A program made the position numbers and the translations under genes. A stretch of 64,000 bases of DNA from CAYRGS01 sp964423875 (GTDB taxonomy: Bacteria > UBA8248 > JACPRG01 > G963555815): positions 14,135-78,134 of the forward strand of contig CAYRGS010000004.1 of NCBI GenBank assembly GCA_964423875.1, read 5' to 3'. Below the pieces are notes generated by a model, which was not told where the DNA came from, did not search any database, and worked only from the letters and a program-made list of their open reading frames with translations. Of the stretch, positions 10,000 to 18,322 are shown one piece after another (position 1 is the stretch's first letter; each line of letters begins with the position of its first letter).

Positions 10000-12471
10000 G
10001 TGAGCAACCGTTACGACTTCGCGGCCATCGAGGCCAAGTGGCAGACCCGATGGGCGCGGGACGACGTCTTCCGCGTCACCGAGGACGCGTCCCGCGAGAA
10101 GTTCTATCTGCTCGAGATGTTCCCGTATCCCTCGGGCCGCATCCACATGGGCCACGTGAGGAATTACACCATCGGCGACGTGGTCGCCCGGCAAAAAAGG
10201 ATGCGCGGCTTCAACGTCCTCCATCCCATCGGCTGGGACGCTTTTGGCCTACCGGCCGAGAATGCCGCCATCCAGAACCAGGTGCACCCGGCGACCTGGA
10301 CCCGGGAGAACATCGAGGCCATGAAGCGGCAGCTTCAAGGTCTCGGCCTGAGCTACGACTGGGGCCGCGAGCTGGCCACGTGTGAAGCGGATTATTACCG
10401 CTGGAACCAGTGGATCTTCCTGAGAATGTATGAGCGCGGCCTGGCCTACCGCCGGAAAACGTTTGTCAACTGGTGCGAAAAATGCCGCACGACGCTGGCC
10501 AACGAACAGGTTGTGGGGGGGCTCTGCTGGCGGCACGAGACCCCCGTCCTCCAGAAGGAGATGGACGCCTGGTTCCTGCGGATCACCAACTACGCTGAAG
10601 AGCTCCTCGCCGGACTGGAATACCTCGAGGAAGGGTGGCCCGCGCGCGTTCTCACTATGCAACGAAACTGGATCGGCCGCAGCGAGGGCGTCCGGATCGA
10701 CTTTCCCATCGTCGGGGAGGATGAGCGTCTGTCGGTGTTCACCACGAGGCACGACACCGTCTACGGCTCCACGTTCATAGTTCTGGCACCCGAGCACCCG
10801 CTGGTGAACCGTCTTTCAGCCGGAACCCCGCAGGAGAGAGCCGTGCGGGATTTCTGCGAGCGGGTCCGGAATCAGGACACCCTCGTCCGGACCAACGCGG
10901 CGGAGGAAAAGCTGGGCGTCTTCACCGGCCGGTTCGCCCTCAATCCAATGACGCGGGAGGAGATCCCGATCTGGACGGCCAACTTCGTCCTGATGGAGTA
11001 CGGAACCGGGGCGGTTCAGGCAGTTCCCGCCCACGATCAGCGGGACCTGGAATTCGCGCGAAAATACGGCCTGGACGTCCGGATCGTCGTACGGCCCCCG
11101 GGCGGATCGCTGGATTCGGACGCCCTGACGGAGGCCTACATCGAGGATGGAGAGAATGTGAACTCCGGCCCCTTCGACGGTCTGCCCACGCCCAAGGCCA
11201 AGGAGGCCATCGCCGATACCCTGGAGCAAAAGGGACTCGGCGAACGCGAGGTCAGCTACCGGCTCCGGGACTGGGGGGTTTCCCGCCAGCGGTACTGGGG
11301 GACGCCCATTCCGATGATTCATTGCGGGGCGTGCGGCGTGTCTCCTGTTGCCGAGGAGGACCTGCCGGTCCAACTGCCCGAGGACATCGAAGTCCACTTC
11401 GACGGAACCTCGCCCCTGACCGATTTGAAGTCTTTCTACGAGGTCCCGTGTCCGAAGTGCCGGGAGATCGCCCGGCGGGACACCGATACGATGGACACCT
11501 TTTTCGATTCTTCCTGGTACTTCTGCCGATACACGAGCCCTCGGGAGTCCGCCGGCCCGTTCGACCGGGCGGCCAGCCGGTATTGGATGCAGGTCGATCA
11601 GTACATCGGCGGGATAGAGCACGCGGTCATGCACCTGCTCTACGCCCGATTCTTCAGCATGGTGTTGCGGGATTTGGGATGGCTGGACCGGGGCGAGCCC
11701 TTCCGGAACCTGCTGACGCAGGGGATGGTCATCAAGGACGGCCGGAAGATGTCCAAGTCCTACGGCAACGTCGTGGACCCGGACGCCATCATCGAAAGAC
11801 ACGGTGCGGACACCGCCCGCCTGTTCATGCTGTTCGCCGCGCCGCCGGAGAAGGAGCTGGAGTGGAGCGATTCGGGCGTGGAGGGATGCAATCGCTTCCT
11901 GAACCGCGTCTGGCGCCTGGTGACGGCGTGTGCGGAGAAGGTGCGGGATCTCGATGCCTCGCCCGGGGATTCGCTGACACCGGCCGAGCGGAACGTTCGG
12001 AAGAAGGTCCACCAGACCATCCGCAAAGTGACTGAAGACATCGAGCAGCGGTTCCGGTTCAACACGGCCATCGCCGCCATCATGGAGCTGGTCAACACTC
12101 TCCAGGCGGCTTCGCCGGATAAGATGTCGCGGGCGGTCTTGAAAGAGGCCCTTCAGGCCGTCGTGGTCCTGCTCTATCCCTTCGCGCCGCATCTCGCGGA
12201 GGAGCTCTGGGGGGAGCTGGGACGCGAAACGGATCTGGCGGGGCACCCTTGGCCGGGCTTCGACGCTGGGATTGCCGTCGAGGAGGTCTGGACCATCGTC
12301 GTTCAGGTGAACGGCAAAGTCCGGAGCCGGATTGACTTTCCCGCCTCGACCGATGAGGAGGAGATCCGCGCCCGGGCGCTCGAGGATGAGCGGATACGGG
12401 GCTGGATTGACGGAAAAGAGGTCCGGCGGGTGATCGTCGTACCGGGGAAACTGGTCAATGTGGTTGTGTAA
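10000..12471 (+). CDS. leuS: Leucyl-tRNA synthetase
   Basis: A class I aminoacyl-tRNA synthetase that charges tRNA-Leu. The HIGH-type motif is HMGH in the block SGRIHMGHVRNYTIGD. The CP1 editing domain is present (TTRHDTVYGSTF). The KMSKS loop is GRKMSKSYGN. Length is 823 residues. The GTG at 10000 gives the expected N-terminus SNRYDFAAIEAKWQ; a TTG 48 bp upstream would add an unconserved extension. Its last codons overlap the first of lptE by 14 bp. Confidence 0.96.
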   Translation: MSNRYDFAAIEAKWQTRWARDDVFRVTEDASREKFYLLEMFPYPSGRIHMGHVRNYTIGDVVARQKRMRGFNVLHPIGWDAFGLPAENAAIQNQVHPATWTRENIEAMKRQLQGLGLSYDWGRELATCEADYYRWNQWIFLRMYERGLAYRRKTFVNWCEKCRTTLANEQVVGGLCWRHETPVLQKEMDAWFLRITNYAEELLAGLEYLEEGWPARVLTMQRNWIGRSEGVRIDFPIVGEDERLSVFTTRHDTVYGSTFIVLAPEHPLVNRLSAGTPQERAVRDFCERVRNQDTLVRTNAAEEKLGVFTGRFALNPMTREEIPIWTANFVLMEYGTGAVQAVPAHDQRDLEFARKYGLDVRIVVRPPGGSLDSDALTEAYIEDGENVNSGPFDGLPTPKAKEAIADTLEQKGLGEREVSYRLRDWGVSRQRYWGTPIPMIHCGACGVSPVAEEDLPVQLPEDIEVHFDGTSPLTDLKSFYEVPCPKCREIARRDTDTMDTFFDSSWYFCRYTSPRESAGPFDRAASRYWMQVDQYIGGIEHAVMHLLYARFFSMVLRDLGWLDRGEPFRNLLTQGMVIKDGRKMSKSYGNVVDPDAIIERHGADTARLFMLFAAPPEKELEWSDSGVEGCNRFLNRVWRLVTACAEKVRDLDASPGDSLTPAERNVRKKVHQTIRKVTEDIEQRFRFNTAIAAIMELVNTLQAASPDKMSRAVLKEALQAVVVLLYPFAPHLAEELWGELGRETDLAGHPWPGFDAGIAVEEVWTIVVQVNGKVRSRIDFPASTDEEEIRARALEDERIRGWIDGKEVRRVIVVPGKLVNVVV

Positions 12472-12994
12472 ATCGATATTTGCGCGGCTCGGGCTTCTCG
12501 CGGCCGGACTGGTTCTGTCGCTTCCAGCCTGCGGCTACCACCTTCAGGGAACGGGGGGATCCTCCCTTCCTCCGAACATCAAGAAAATCCACATCCCCAT
12601 CTTCACGAACAACACCTTGGAGCAGGGGATTGAGGTCCGCGTTACCGACTCGGTGCGCAACGCTCTCCTCAACGACGGCCGCGTCTCTCTGGCCAATGGA
12701 ATCTCTGACGCCGACGCCGTGCTGGAAGGGCAGATCCTTCAATACCGCCTTCGCGCTATCGCGTTCAGCACGGCCGACCGCGCGCAGGAGTTTCGCCTTC
12801 GCCTGACGATGAAGGTCTCTCTGCGGGACCTGGAAAACAACAAAGTCATCTTCAATCAAACAATCGTCTCGGACCGGGAATATCGCGTCACCACGGAACT
12901 GAGCTCCAACGAGCGCGAGCAGACCCAGGCGTCGCAGCAGGCCTCCGACGCCATCGCCCGCGAGCTTCAAAGCCTCCTGGTCGAAGGCTTTTAG
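12458..12994 (+). CDS. lptE: LPS assembly lipoprotein LptE
   Basis: An outer-membrane lipoprotein that plugs the LptD barrel and helps deliver LPS to the cell surface. A signal peptide with lipobox LPAC precedes GYHLQG, the typical mature N-terminus. The rest matches LptE in size (178 residues) and pattern: PNIKKIHIPIFTNNT, then VTDSVRNALLNDGRV, then a C-terminal helix ending IARELQSLL. It overlaps leuS and is followed 2 bp later by holA; leuS-lptE-holA is a classic order. It is direct evidence of an LPS-containing outer membrane. Confidence 0.9.
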   Translation: MWLCKSIFARLGLLAAGLVLSLPACGYHLQGTGGSSLPPNIKKIHIPIFTNNTLEQGIEVRVTDSVRNALLNDGRVSLANGISDADAVLEGQILQYRLRAIAFSTADRAQEFRLRLTMKVSLRDLENNKVIFNQTIVSDREYRVTTELSSNEREQTQASQQASDAIARELQSLLVEGF

Positions 12995-12996
12995 GT

Positions 12997-14097
12997 TTGG
13001 CCGCTTCCCCCGACGTTGTTTTCAGCAAGACCTTGAAGGCCCTCGCGTCGGGGTCGGTGGCGCCCGTCTACCTCCTGTACGGAGACGAGGATTACTTACA
13101 GGAAGAATTCCGGCGGCGGATTCTGAGGCTCCTTCCCGACCCGGCGACAGCCGATTTTAGCTGCGAAAGGCTCGATGCCGAGACGTGCTCCCCCGATGAC
13201 GTCCGCAACGCCGTCGAGACCCTTCCCTTTCTGGGGGGGCGGAAGTTCGTCATCGTGAGGCGGGCGGAACTCCTCGAGGCCGGGGTTGAAGTGCTGGCGC
13301 CTTGCTTGGAAGACCCGCCCGTGTCGGCCTGCCTGGTGCTTTTGGCTGGACCGCTGAAGGCGTCCGCCAAGCTTCTCAAGGCGGTCCGCAAACGCGGCGC
13401 CACCGTTCCCACCGACATGTTGAAAGGCCGGGCCCTGATGTCCGCGGTGAAAGGGATGGCGTCGCGCCGGGGCTTCAAGCTGGAGGACGAGGCGCTTTCC
13501 CTGGTGGTGGAGAGAAGCGGCGGCTCCCTTTGGCGCGTGGCGTCGGAGTTGGAGAAGCTTGCCCTGCACGTGGACGCACAAGCGCCGGCTGGAGACAAGG
13601 CGGCGGAGATATCCCTGGAGGTGGTGATCGAGGTGGTGGACGATGGGCGGACGGACAACGTGTTCGATCTTACGGACGCTTTAGGCGCTCGCGACGCCAC
13701 CAAGGCCCTCGTTGCGCTCCAGCGGTTTCTCCGGCGCCAACACGCGGCGACCGTTCTGGTCTCGGTGATGGCCCGGCACGTCGTCCGGCTCCTGGAAGTG
13801 CGGGCGCTCCTCGACGCGGGTGCCTCCGCCGGGTCCGTTCCCAAGCGGATGGGCGGAAGCCCGTACTACATCCGGAAGTTGACGGAGCAGGCGAAGCATT
13901 TTTCCGACGCCGAGCTTCGAAGCGCCCTTGCAGGGTTGCAGCGCGCGGATATTCAGCTCCGGGGAAGCGGTTATCCGGACAGAATCCTGCTGGAAAGACT
14001 CGTGATAGACCTTTGTCGATTGCGGAACGGGGGAGGAAAGGGCGGACTTAGGGGGCGGCCGATTTCTCGTGCTGGAGGGCGTGCACCCGCCGGCTGA
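12997..14097 (+). CDS. holA: DNA polymerase III subunit delta
   Basis: The delta subunit of the clamp loader, which opens the beta sliding clamp. It shows PVYLLYGDEDYLQEEF near the N-terminus, LPFLGGRKFVIVRRAE, and the C-terminal collar region with HAATVLVSVMARHVVRLL. Length is 366 residues, slightly long because of a Gly/Arg-rich C-terminal tail. The start is TTG, 2 bp after lptE. The last 50 bp overlap the 3' end of rpsT on the other strand, so the extra tail lies over the ribosomal protein gene. Confidence 0.9.
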   Translation: MAASPDVVFSKTLKALASGSVAPVYLLYGDEDYLQEEFRRRILRLLPDPATADFSCERLDAETCSPDDVRNAVETLPFLGGRKFVIVRRAELLEAGVEVLAPCLEDPPVSACLVLLAGPLKASAKLLKAVRKRGATVPTDMLKGRALMSAVKGMASRRGFKLEDEALSLVVERSGGSLWRVASELEKLALHVDAQAPAGDKAAEISLEVVIEVVDDGRTDNVFDLTDALGARDATKALVALQRFLRRQHAATVLVSVMARHVVRLLEVRALLDAGASAGSVPKRMGGSPYYIRKLTEQAKHFSDAELRSALAGLQRADIQLRGSGYPDRILLERLVIDLCRLRNGGGKGGLRGRPISRAGGRAPAG

Positions 14098-14332
14098 GCC
14101 GGGAAATTTTGCGCGAGGCGGTGCGCGAGTGAATGACGCCCTTGGACGAGGTCCGGTCGATGGTCCGGATGGCATGATCCAGGGCTTCTTGCGAGGCCTG
14201 CGCGTCGCCCTGATCGAGGGCAGCGTGGACCCGCTTGACCGCCGTCCGGTATCGGGTCCGAATGGACTGATTCCGAATCCTACGCTTTTCGTTTTGTCGA
14301 GCGGTTTTCAAGACCGACTTGCTTCGGGGCAT
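14048..14332 (-). CDS. rpsT: 30S ribosomal protein S20
   Basis: Primary 16S rRNA-binding ribosomal protein. The 94-residue, highly basic sequence begins PRSKSVLKTARQNEKRRIRN and contains SKGVIHSRTASRKISRL, both typical of S20. The ATG at 14332 has GGAG 8 bp upstream on the minus strand. A near-consensus promoter lies 47-74 bp upstream. It is convergent with holA and overlaps its 3' end by 50 bp. Confidence 0.96.
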   Translation of the reverse strand: MPRSKSVLKTARQNEKRRIRNQSIRTRYRTAVKRVHAALDQGDAQASQEALDHAIRTIDRTSSKGVIHSRTASRKISRLSRRVHALQHEKSAAP

Positions 14333-14378
14333 TGAAAAATCTCCAAGGCCAATCTTCTAAAACCTTACACTCGGGCCA

Positions 14379-14406
14379 AATATAGCGGTTTCGCGGCCGT
14401 TGTCAA
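14379..14406 (-). promoter_or_regulatory. Sigma70-type promoter of rpsT
   Basis: On the minus strand a perfect TTGACA (14401-14406 on the + strand) is followed after 16 bp by TATATT (14379-14384). This is a strong housekeeping promoter in the right place for the ribosomal protein gene rpsT. Confidence 0.75.
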
Positions 14407-14486
14407 GGCTTGGACCACTTACGCTTTCCACCAGGGGGGGCGCGATTTGGCGTTGATCCTACATTCCGGCGGGCCGGTGTTCCGTT

Positions 14487-16196
14487 ATGAGGTTGCTGAT
14501 GAGCCGGCGCGCGGGGCGTCCCGGACGATCAGGATCGGCTGCTCCGGCTGATATGTCCTCCGAATCCCATTCCGGCAATTCCGCTTCGGATGACCCCCGA
14601 AAGTTGAACCGAGGCGCGCGGTTGGCCCGCTCCGCCGGCGTCGTCAGCGCAGCTACACTGACGAGCCGGATCTTCGGTTTCATCCGGGACATGATTGTGG
14701 CCAACGCCTTCGGAGCCGGTTTCACCGCCGACGCCTTCTACGTAGCGTTCGGTATTCCGAACATCCTGCGCGTCTTCTTTGCGGAAGGGGCTCTGTCCGC
14801 GGCCTTCATCCCAGTATTCACCAAGGAGCGGACGGCAGGGGGGGACGAGGCCGCGCGCCGCTTGAGCGGGGCCTTTTGGGTTACGCTCGCCCTGGTCCTC
14901 GCCGTTGTCACTGTCATTGGCATCCTGGCGGCCCCCTACCTTGTGGAGGTCCTCGTGCCCGGGTTCGGCCAGAACACTCCCAAGTATGCCCTGACGGTGC
15001 GCCTGACGCGGATCATGTTTCCGTTTCTCTTTTTCATCGGCCTGGCGGCCGTCGCCGCGGGCATTCTGAACACCCTCGGTCATTTTCTGACGCCCGCTCT
15101 GACACCGGTTTTCTTCAATTTCAGCATGATCGCCTGCGCCCTGTGGCTGGCCCCCGTTCTGGAGCCTGCGGCGGCCGGATTGGCCTGGGGCGTGGTGATC
15201 GGCGGGGCAGTCCAGTTAATCGTTCTGTTGAGACCCCTGCACAAGCGGAGGCAGCTTCCGAAGTTGCGCTGGGAGCCGGGGCATCCCGGCTCCCAGCGGA
15301 TTGCGCGCCTGATGGTTCCGGCCCTCTTCGGGTTTTCCATCGCTCAAATCAGCACCCTGGTGGACCGTATGCTGGCGTCTTTCCTGCCGGAGGGGAGCAT
15401 CTCGTTTCTCTACTATGCGAACCGGCTTCTTCAATTCCCGTTGGGCATCTTCGGAATCGCTTTGAGCATTGCAATTTTCCCGGCCCTTGCCGCGCACGCC
15501 GCCAAGGAGGAGTCGGGTGAATTTCTGGAGATCCTGGGGGCGGGGCTGCGCCTGGTCCTGTTCGTCTGTCTGCCGGCCGCGGTGGGCTTGGCGATTCTGG
15601 CGAGTCCGATCATTCAGGTCTTGTTCGAGCGCGGCGCGTTTACCGCCGCGGACACCGCCATGACGGCCAAGGCCGTCCTCGCTTACGCCGCTGGATTGGT
15701 GGCGTACGCGGGCGTGAAGATCGTCGTTTCGGCGTTCTATTCGCTGCAGGACACGCGCACGCCCGTGAAGATTGCTGCCCTTGTCCTCGCGGCCAACGTG
15801 GTCCTGAACGTGATCCTCATGGTACCGTTGAAGCACGCGGGTCTCGCCCTGGCCGGGGCCCTTTGCGCATTCCTGAATGTCGGATTGTTGCTGCGCGCTC
15901 TTCACCGCCGGCTAGGGGGCCTGGGAGGGCGCGCCATCGCAAGGTCTTTCTATCGGATTCTGCCTCCCACCGCGCTGATGGCCGTTATTGTGTACGGGGC
16001 GAAACAGCAGCTCTACGCCCCGGCCGGGTCGGTCGTCGGGCGGGTTTCCGCCCTGGCGACCTGCCTGTTGCTGGGCGCGGCCGTTTATCTCCTGGCAGCG
16101 AAGGTGACGGGCTGCCAAGAGCTTTCGCTTCTGCGCGAGAGCCTGAGAAGCCGTCAGGCGGGGAAGGCCCTGCCGCCCGACTTGACTCCGGAGTGA
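14487..16196 (+). CDS. murJ: Lipid II flippase MurJ
   Basis: A MOP-superfamily transporter with about 14 membrane helices that flips lipid II across the inner membrane for peptidoglycan synthesis. The conserved N-terminus is ARSAGVVSAATLTSRIFGF then IRDMIVANAFGAG, followed by FGIPNILRVFFAEGALSAAF, all MurJ hallmarks. Length is 569 residues. The ATG at 14487 gives a soluble Ser/Pro-rich leader of about 50 residues. In-frame ATGs at 14499 and 14553 are possible and none has a strong ribosome binding site. The Xer recombinase gene follows by 29 bp. Confidence 0.93.
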   Translation: MRLLMSRRAGRPGRSGSAAPADMSSESHSGNSASDDPRKLNRGARLARSAGVVSAATLTSRIFGFIRDMIVANAFGAGFTADAFYVAFGIPNILRVFFAEGALSAAFIPVFTKERTAGGDEAARRLSGAFWVTLALVLAVVTVIGILAAPYLVEVLVPGFGQNTPKYALTVRLTRIMFPFLFFIGLAAVAAGILNTLGHFLTPALTPVFFNFSMIACALWLAPVLEPAAAGLAWGVVIGGAVQLIVLLRPLHKRRQLPKLRWEPGHPGSQRIARLMVPALFGFSIAQISTLVDRMLASFLPEGSISFLYYANRLLQFPLGIFGIALSIAIFPALAAHAAKEESGEFLEILGAGLRLVLFVCLPAAVGLAILASPIIQVLFERGAFTAADTAMTAKAVLAYAAGLVAYAGVKIVVSAFYSLQDTRTPVKIAALVLAANVVLNVILMVPLKHAGLALAGALCAFLNVGLLLRALHRRLGGLGGRAIARSFYRILPPTALMAVIVYGAKQQLYAPAGSVVGRVSALATCLLLGAAVYLLAAKVTGCQELSLLRESLRSRQAGKALPPDLTPE

Positions 16197-16225
16197 GACG
16201 AGGGTCCTTGACGAGTGTGTGAGGC

Positions 16226-17143
16226 ATGACAGATTCCGACCTTCCGCAGCGCTATCTGGATTACCTGGCGGCAGAGCGCAGGCTCTCGGAGAACACCCTT
16301 CAGGCATACCGCCGGGATTTGTGGGGGTTTTTGGCAGTGACCGCCGGACCCCTCGACGGACTGACCCGGGAGGACATCATCGACTTCCTGGAGGCGCTTG
16401 GATCGGCTGGGAATTCTCCCCGAACGATGCGCAGAAAACTATCCACGATCCGGGGTTTTTGCCGCTTCCTGCATTCCGAGGGTGGAATGGCGGAAGATCC
16501 CTCCCTGGACATCGAGACCCCCGCGGCGGGCCGCCCCTTGCCGAAATTCCTTTCCGTCGCGGAGGTGGATCGGCTGTTGGCGCAGCCGGACCCCTCGTCG
16601 GTCCTGGGTTGCAGAGACGTGGCCATGCTGGAGACGCTTTATGCGACGGGCCTGCGCGTGTCCGAGCTCGTGGGACTTCTCCTCTCCCGTGTGAACCTGG
16701 ATGTCGGGTTTGTCACAACCCTGGGGAAGGGAAGCAAGGAGCGCGTCGTCCCGTTGGGCGAGGAAGCCAACCAAAAGGTGAAACGCTATATTGATTGGGC
16801 GAGAGAGCAACTCCTTCAAAGACGGACCCGGCTGCGGGGGGGGGGAAGAGAAATGTCCGAGCCCGAAGAGAAGATATTCCTGAACCGGAACGGCGTTCCG
16901 ATATCCCGGGTGGGATTCTGGAAGGTTTTGAAAGGATACGCCCTGAGGGCGGGCATCCAAAGCGATGTCAGCCCGCATATCCTGCGCCACTCCTTTGCGA
17001 CCCATCTTGTGTCGCATGGGGCCGATCTCCGGTCGGTCCAGATGATGCTGGGACACGCGGACATATCCACCACCCAAATTTATACGCACGTCACGCAGGA
17101 AAGACTTAAAGTGATGATTAAAGAACATCATCCAAGAGGTTGA
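16226..17143 (+). CDS. xerD: Tyrosine recombinase XerC/XerD
   Basis: A site-specific recombinase of 305 residues, probably resolving chromosome dimers at dif. The N-terminal SAM-like core-binding domain begins QRYLDYLAAERRLSENTL. The catalytic domain has Arg in LYATGLRVSEL, Lys in GKGSKERVVPL, HxxR in HILRHSFATHL, a second His in LGHADISTTQIYTH and the nucleophilic Tyr in that same block. A 10-G run at 16836-16845 encodes a Gly/Arg loop in the catalytic domain. No mobile element surrounds it, so it is a housekeeping Xer; C versus D is uncertain. Confidence 0.9.
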   Translation: MTDSDLPQRYLDYLAAERRLSENTLQAYRRDLWGFLAVTAGPLDGLTREDIIDFLEALGSAGNSPRTMRRKLSTIRGFCRFLHSEGGMAEDPSLDIETPAAGRPLPKFLSVAEVDRLLAQPDPSSVLGCRDVAMLETLYATGLRVSELVGLLLSRVNLDVGFVTTLGKGSKERVVPLGEEANQKVKRYIDWAREQLLQRRTRLRGGGREMSEPEEKIFLNRNGVPISRVGFWKVLKGYALRAGIQSDVSPHILRHSFATHLVSHGADLRSVQMMLGHADISTTQIYTHVTQERLKVMIKEHHPRG

Positions 17144-17169
17144 TAGTTAATTGGTTATATTCATATTAT
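17140..17169 (+). promoter_or_regulatory. Putative sigma70 promoter upstream of phoH
   Basis: TTGATA (17140-17145) and TATTAT (17164-17169) are separated by 18 bp in a markedly AT-rich patch at the end of xerD. This could drive the phoH-to-mutS run. The call rests on motif match and base composition only. Confidence 0.45.
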
Positions 17170-17293
17170 ATTTATGATAATTCTCTGGGCCCTCAGGGGG
17201 CGCGTCTTGCCGGAAATCCGGTTTGCGAGGGTTGAATCTCTCTGATATGGTGAGCTTGTCGCCTGGGTTGAAGGGAGGCGCGGGAGGGATATA

Positions 17294-18322
17294 TTGGAGG
17301 AAACGGTCATCGGGAAGATTCCCTTGGTCGATCCTGCAAGGGTCAGGGACCTCTTCGGCATTCACGATGAGCACTTGCGGAAACTGGAGAAGATTTTCGA
17401 GGTGCGACTCGTTGTCGAAGGAGGAGAGATCGAGGTCCGGGGCGGGGCCGGCCCCGTTGCTTCGGTGGAGCGTCTTTTGTCGGCCCTTCAGGCCGTCATG
17501 CTCGAAGGCTACGATCTCTCCTCTCAGGATTTTCAGGTTATCGCCCGAGCCTACCAACAAGACGCCGAGATTGATCTGAAGGACCTGTTCGCGTGGCAGA
17601 TCCGGACGGGGGGAAAGCGTCGGTTCGTCATTCCCAAGAGCGTGGCGCAGCGGAGATATGTCGAGGCTATTCGCCGGCGCGACGTGGTGGTGAGCATCGG
17701 TCCGGCGGGGACGGGGAAGACCTACTTGGCCGTCGCCCTGGCCGTGGAGGGGCTCCTGCAAAAATCATACAGCCGGATCCTCCTGACCCGGCCCGCGGTC
17801 GAGGCGGGGGAGCGCTTGGGATTTCTCCCGGGCGACATCGCGGAGAAGATCCACCCCTTCCTGCGGCCCCTGTATGACGCGCTCAACGAGATGATGGACA
17901 GTGAAAGGGTCCAGCATCTGATCGAGCGGGGGACGATTGAGATCGCGCCGTTGGCCTACATGCGCGGGCGGACTCTCAATGACGCCTTCATCATTATGGA
18001 CGAGGCCCAGAATTCAACCCCCGAACAGATGAAGATGTTTTTGACACGGCTGGGATTCGGCTCCAAATCCGTGATCACGGGGGATATCACGCAGGTCGAT
18101 CTTCCCGGGGAAAAGGGATCCGGACTCATTCAAATCCAGGAGGTCTTGAAGGGAGTCGATGACATCGAGTTTGTTTATTTCACCGAGAAAGACGTTGTCC
18201 GCCACCCCCTGGTCCAGGAAATCATCAAAGCCTACGAACAGTACGGGAAGAGGTCTTCCGGCGATGGCCGGATGCGAATCGGGTTGACGGGGGACAAGAG
18301 TGATGGCCAAGGCCAACGGTGA
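17294..18322 (+). CDS. ybeZ: PhoH-family ATPase (YbeZ)
   Basis: A cytosolic P-loop ATPase of the PhoH/YbeZ group, usually linked to the endoribonuclease YbeY in rRNA maturation. An N-terminal KH-like region (residues about 1-110) precedes the ATPase core with Walker A GPAGTGKT and Walker B IIMDEAQN. ILLTRPAVEAGE and TGDITQVDLP are family signatures. The TTG start at 17294 has GGGAGGG 5 bp upstream. The conserved order phoH - 7TM-HD - ybeY follows, and the 3' end overlaps the next gene by about 20 bp. Confidence 0.92.
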   Translation: MEETVIGKIPLVDPARVRDLFGIHDEHLRKLEKIFEVRLVVEGGEIEVRGGAGPVASVERLLSALQAVMLEGYDLSSQDFQVIARAYQQDAEIDLKDLFAWQIRTGGKRRFVIPKSVAQRRYVEAIRRRDVVVSIGPAGTGKTYLAVALAVEGLLQKSYSRILLTRPAVEAGERLGFLPGDIAEKIHPFLRPLYDALNEMMDSERVQHLIERGTIEIAPLAYMRGRTLNDAFIIMDEAQNSTPEQMKMFLTRLGFGSKSVITGDITQVDLPGEKGSGLIQIQEVLKGVDDIEFVYFTEKDVVRHPLVQEIIKAYEQYGKRSSGDGRMRIGLTGDKSDGQGQR

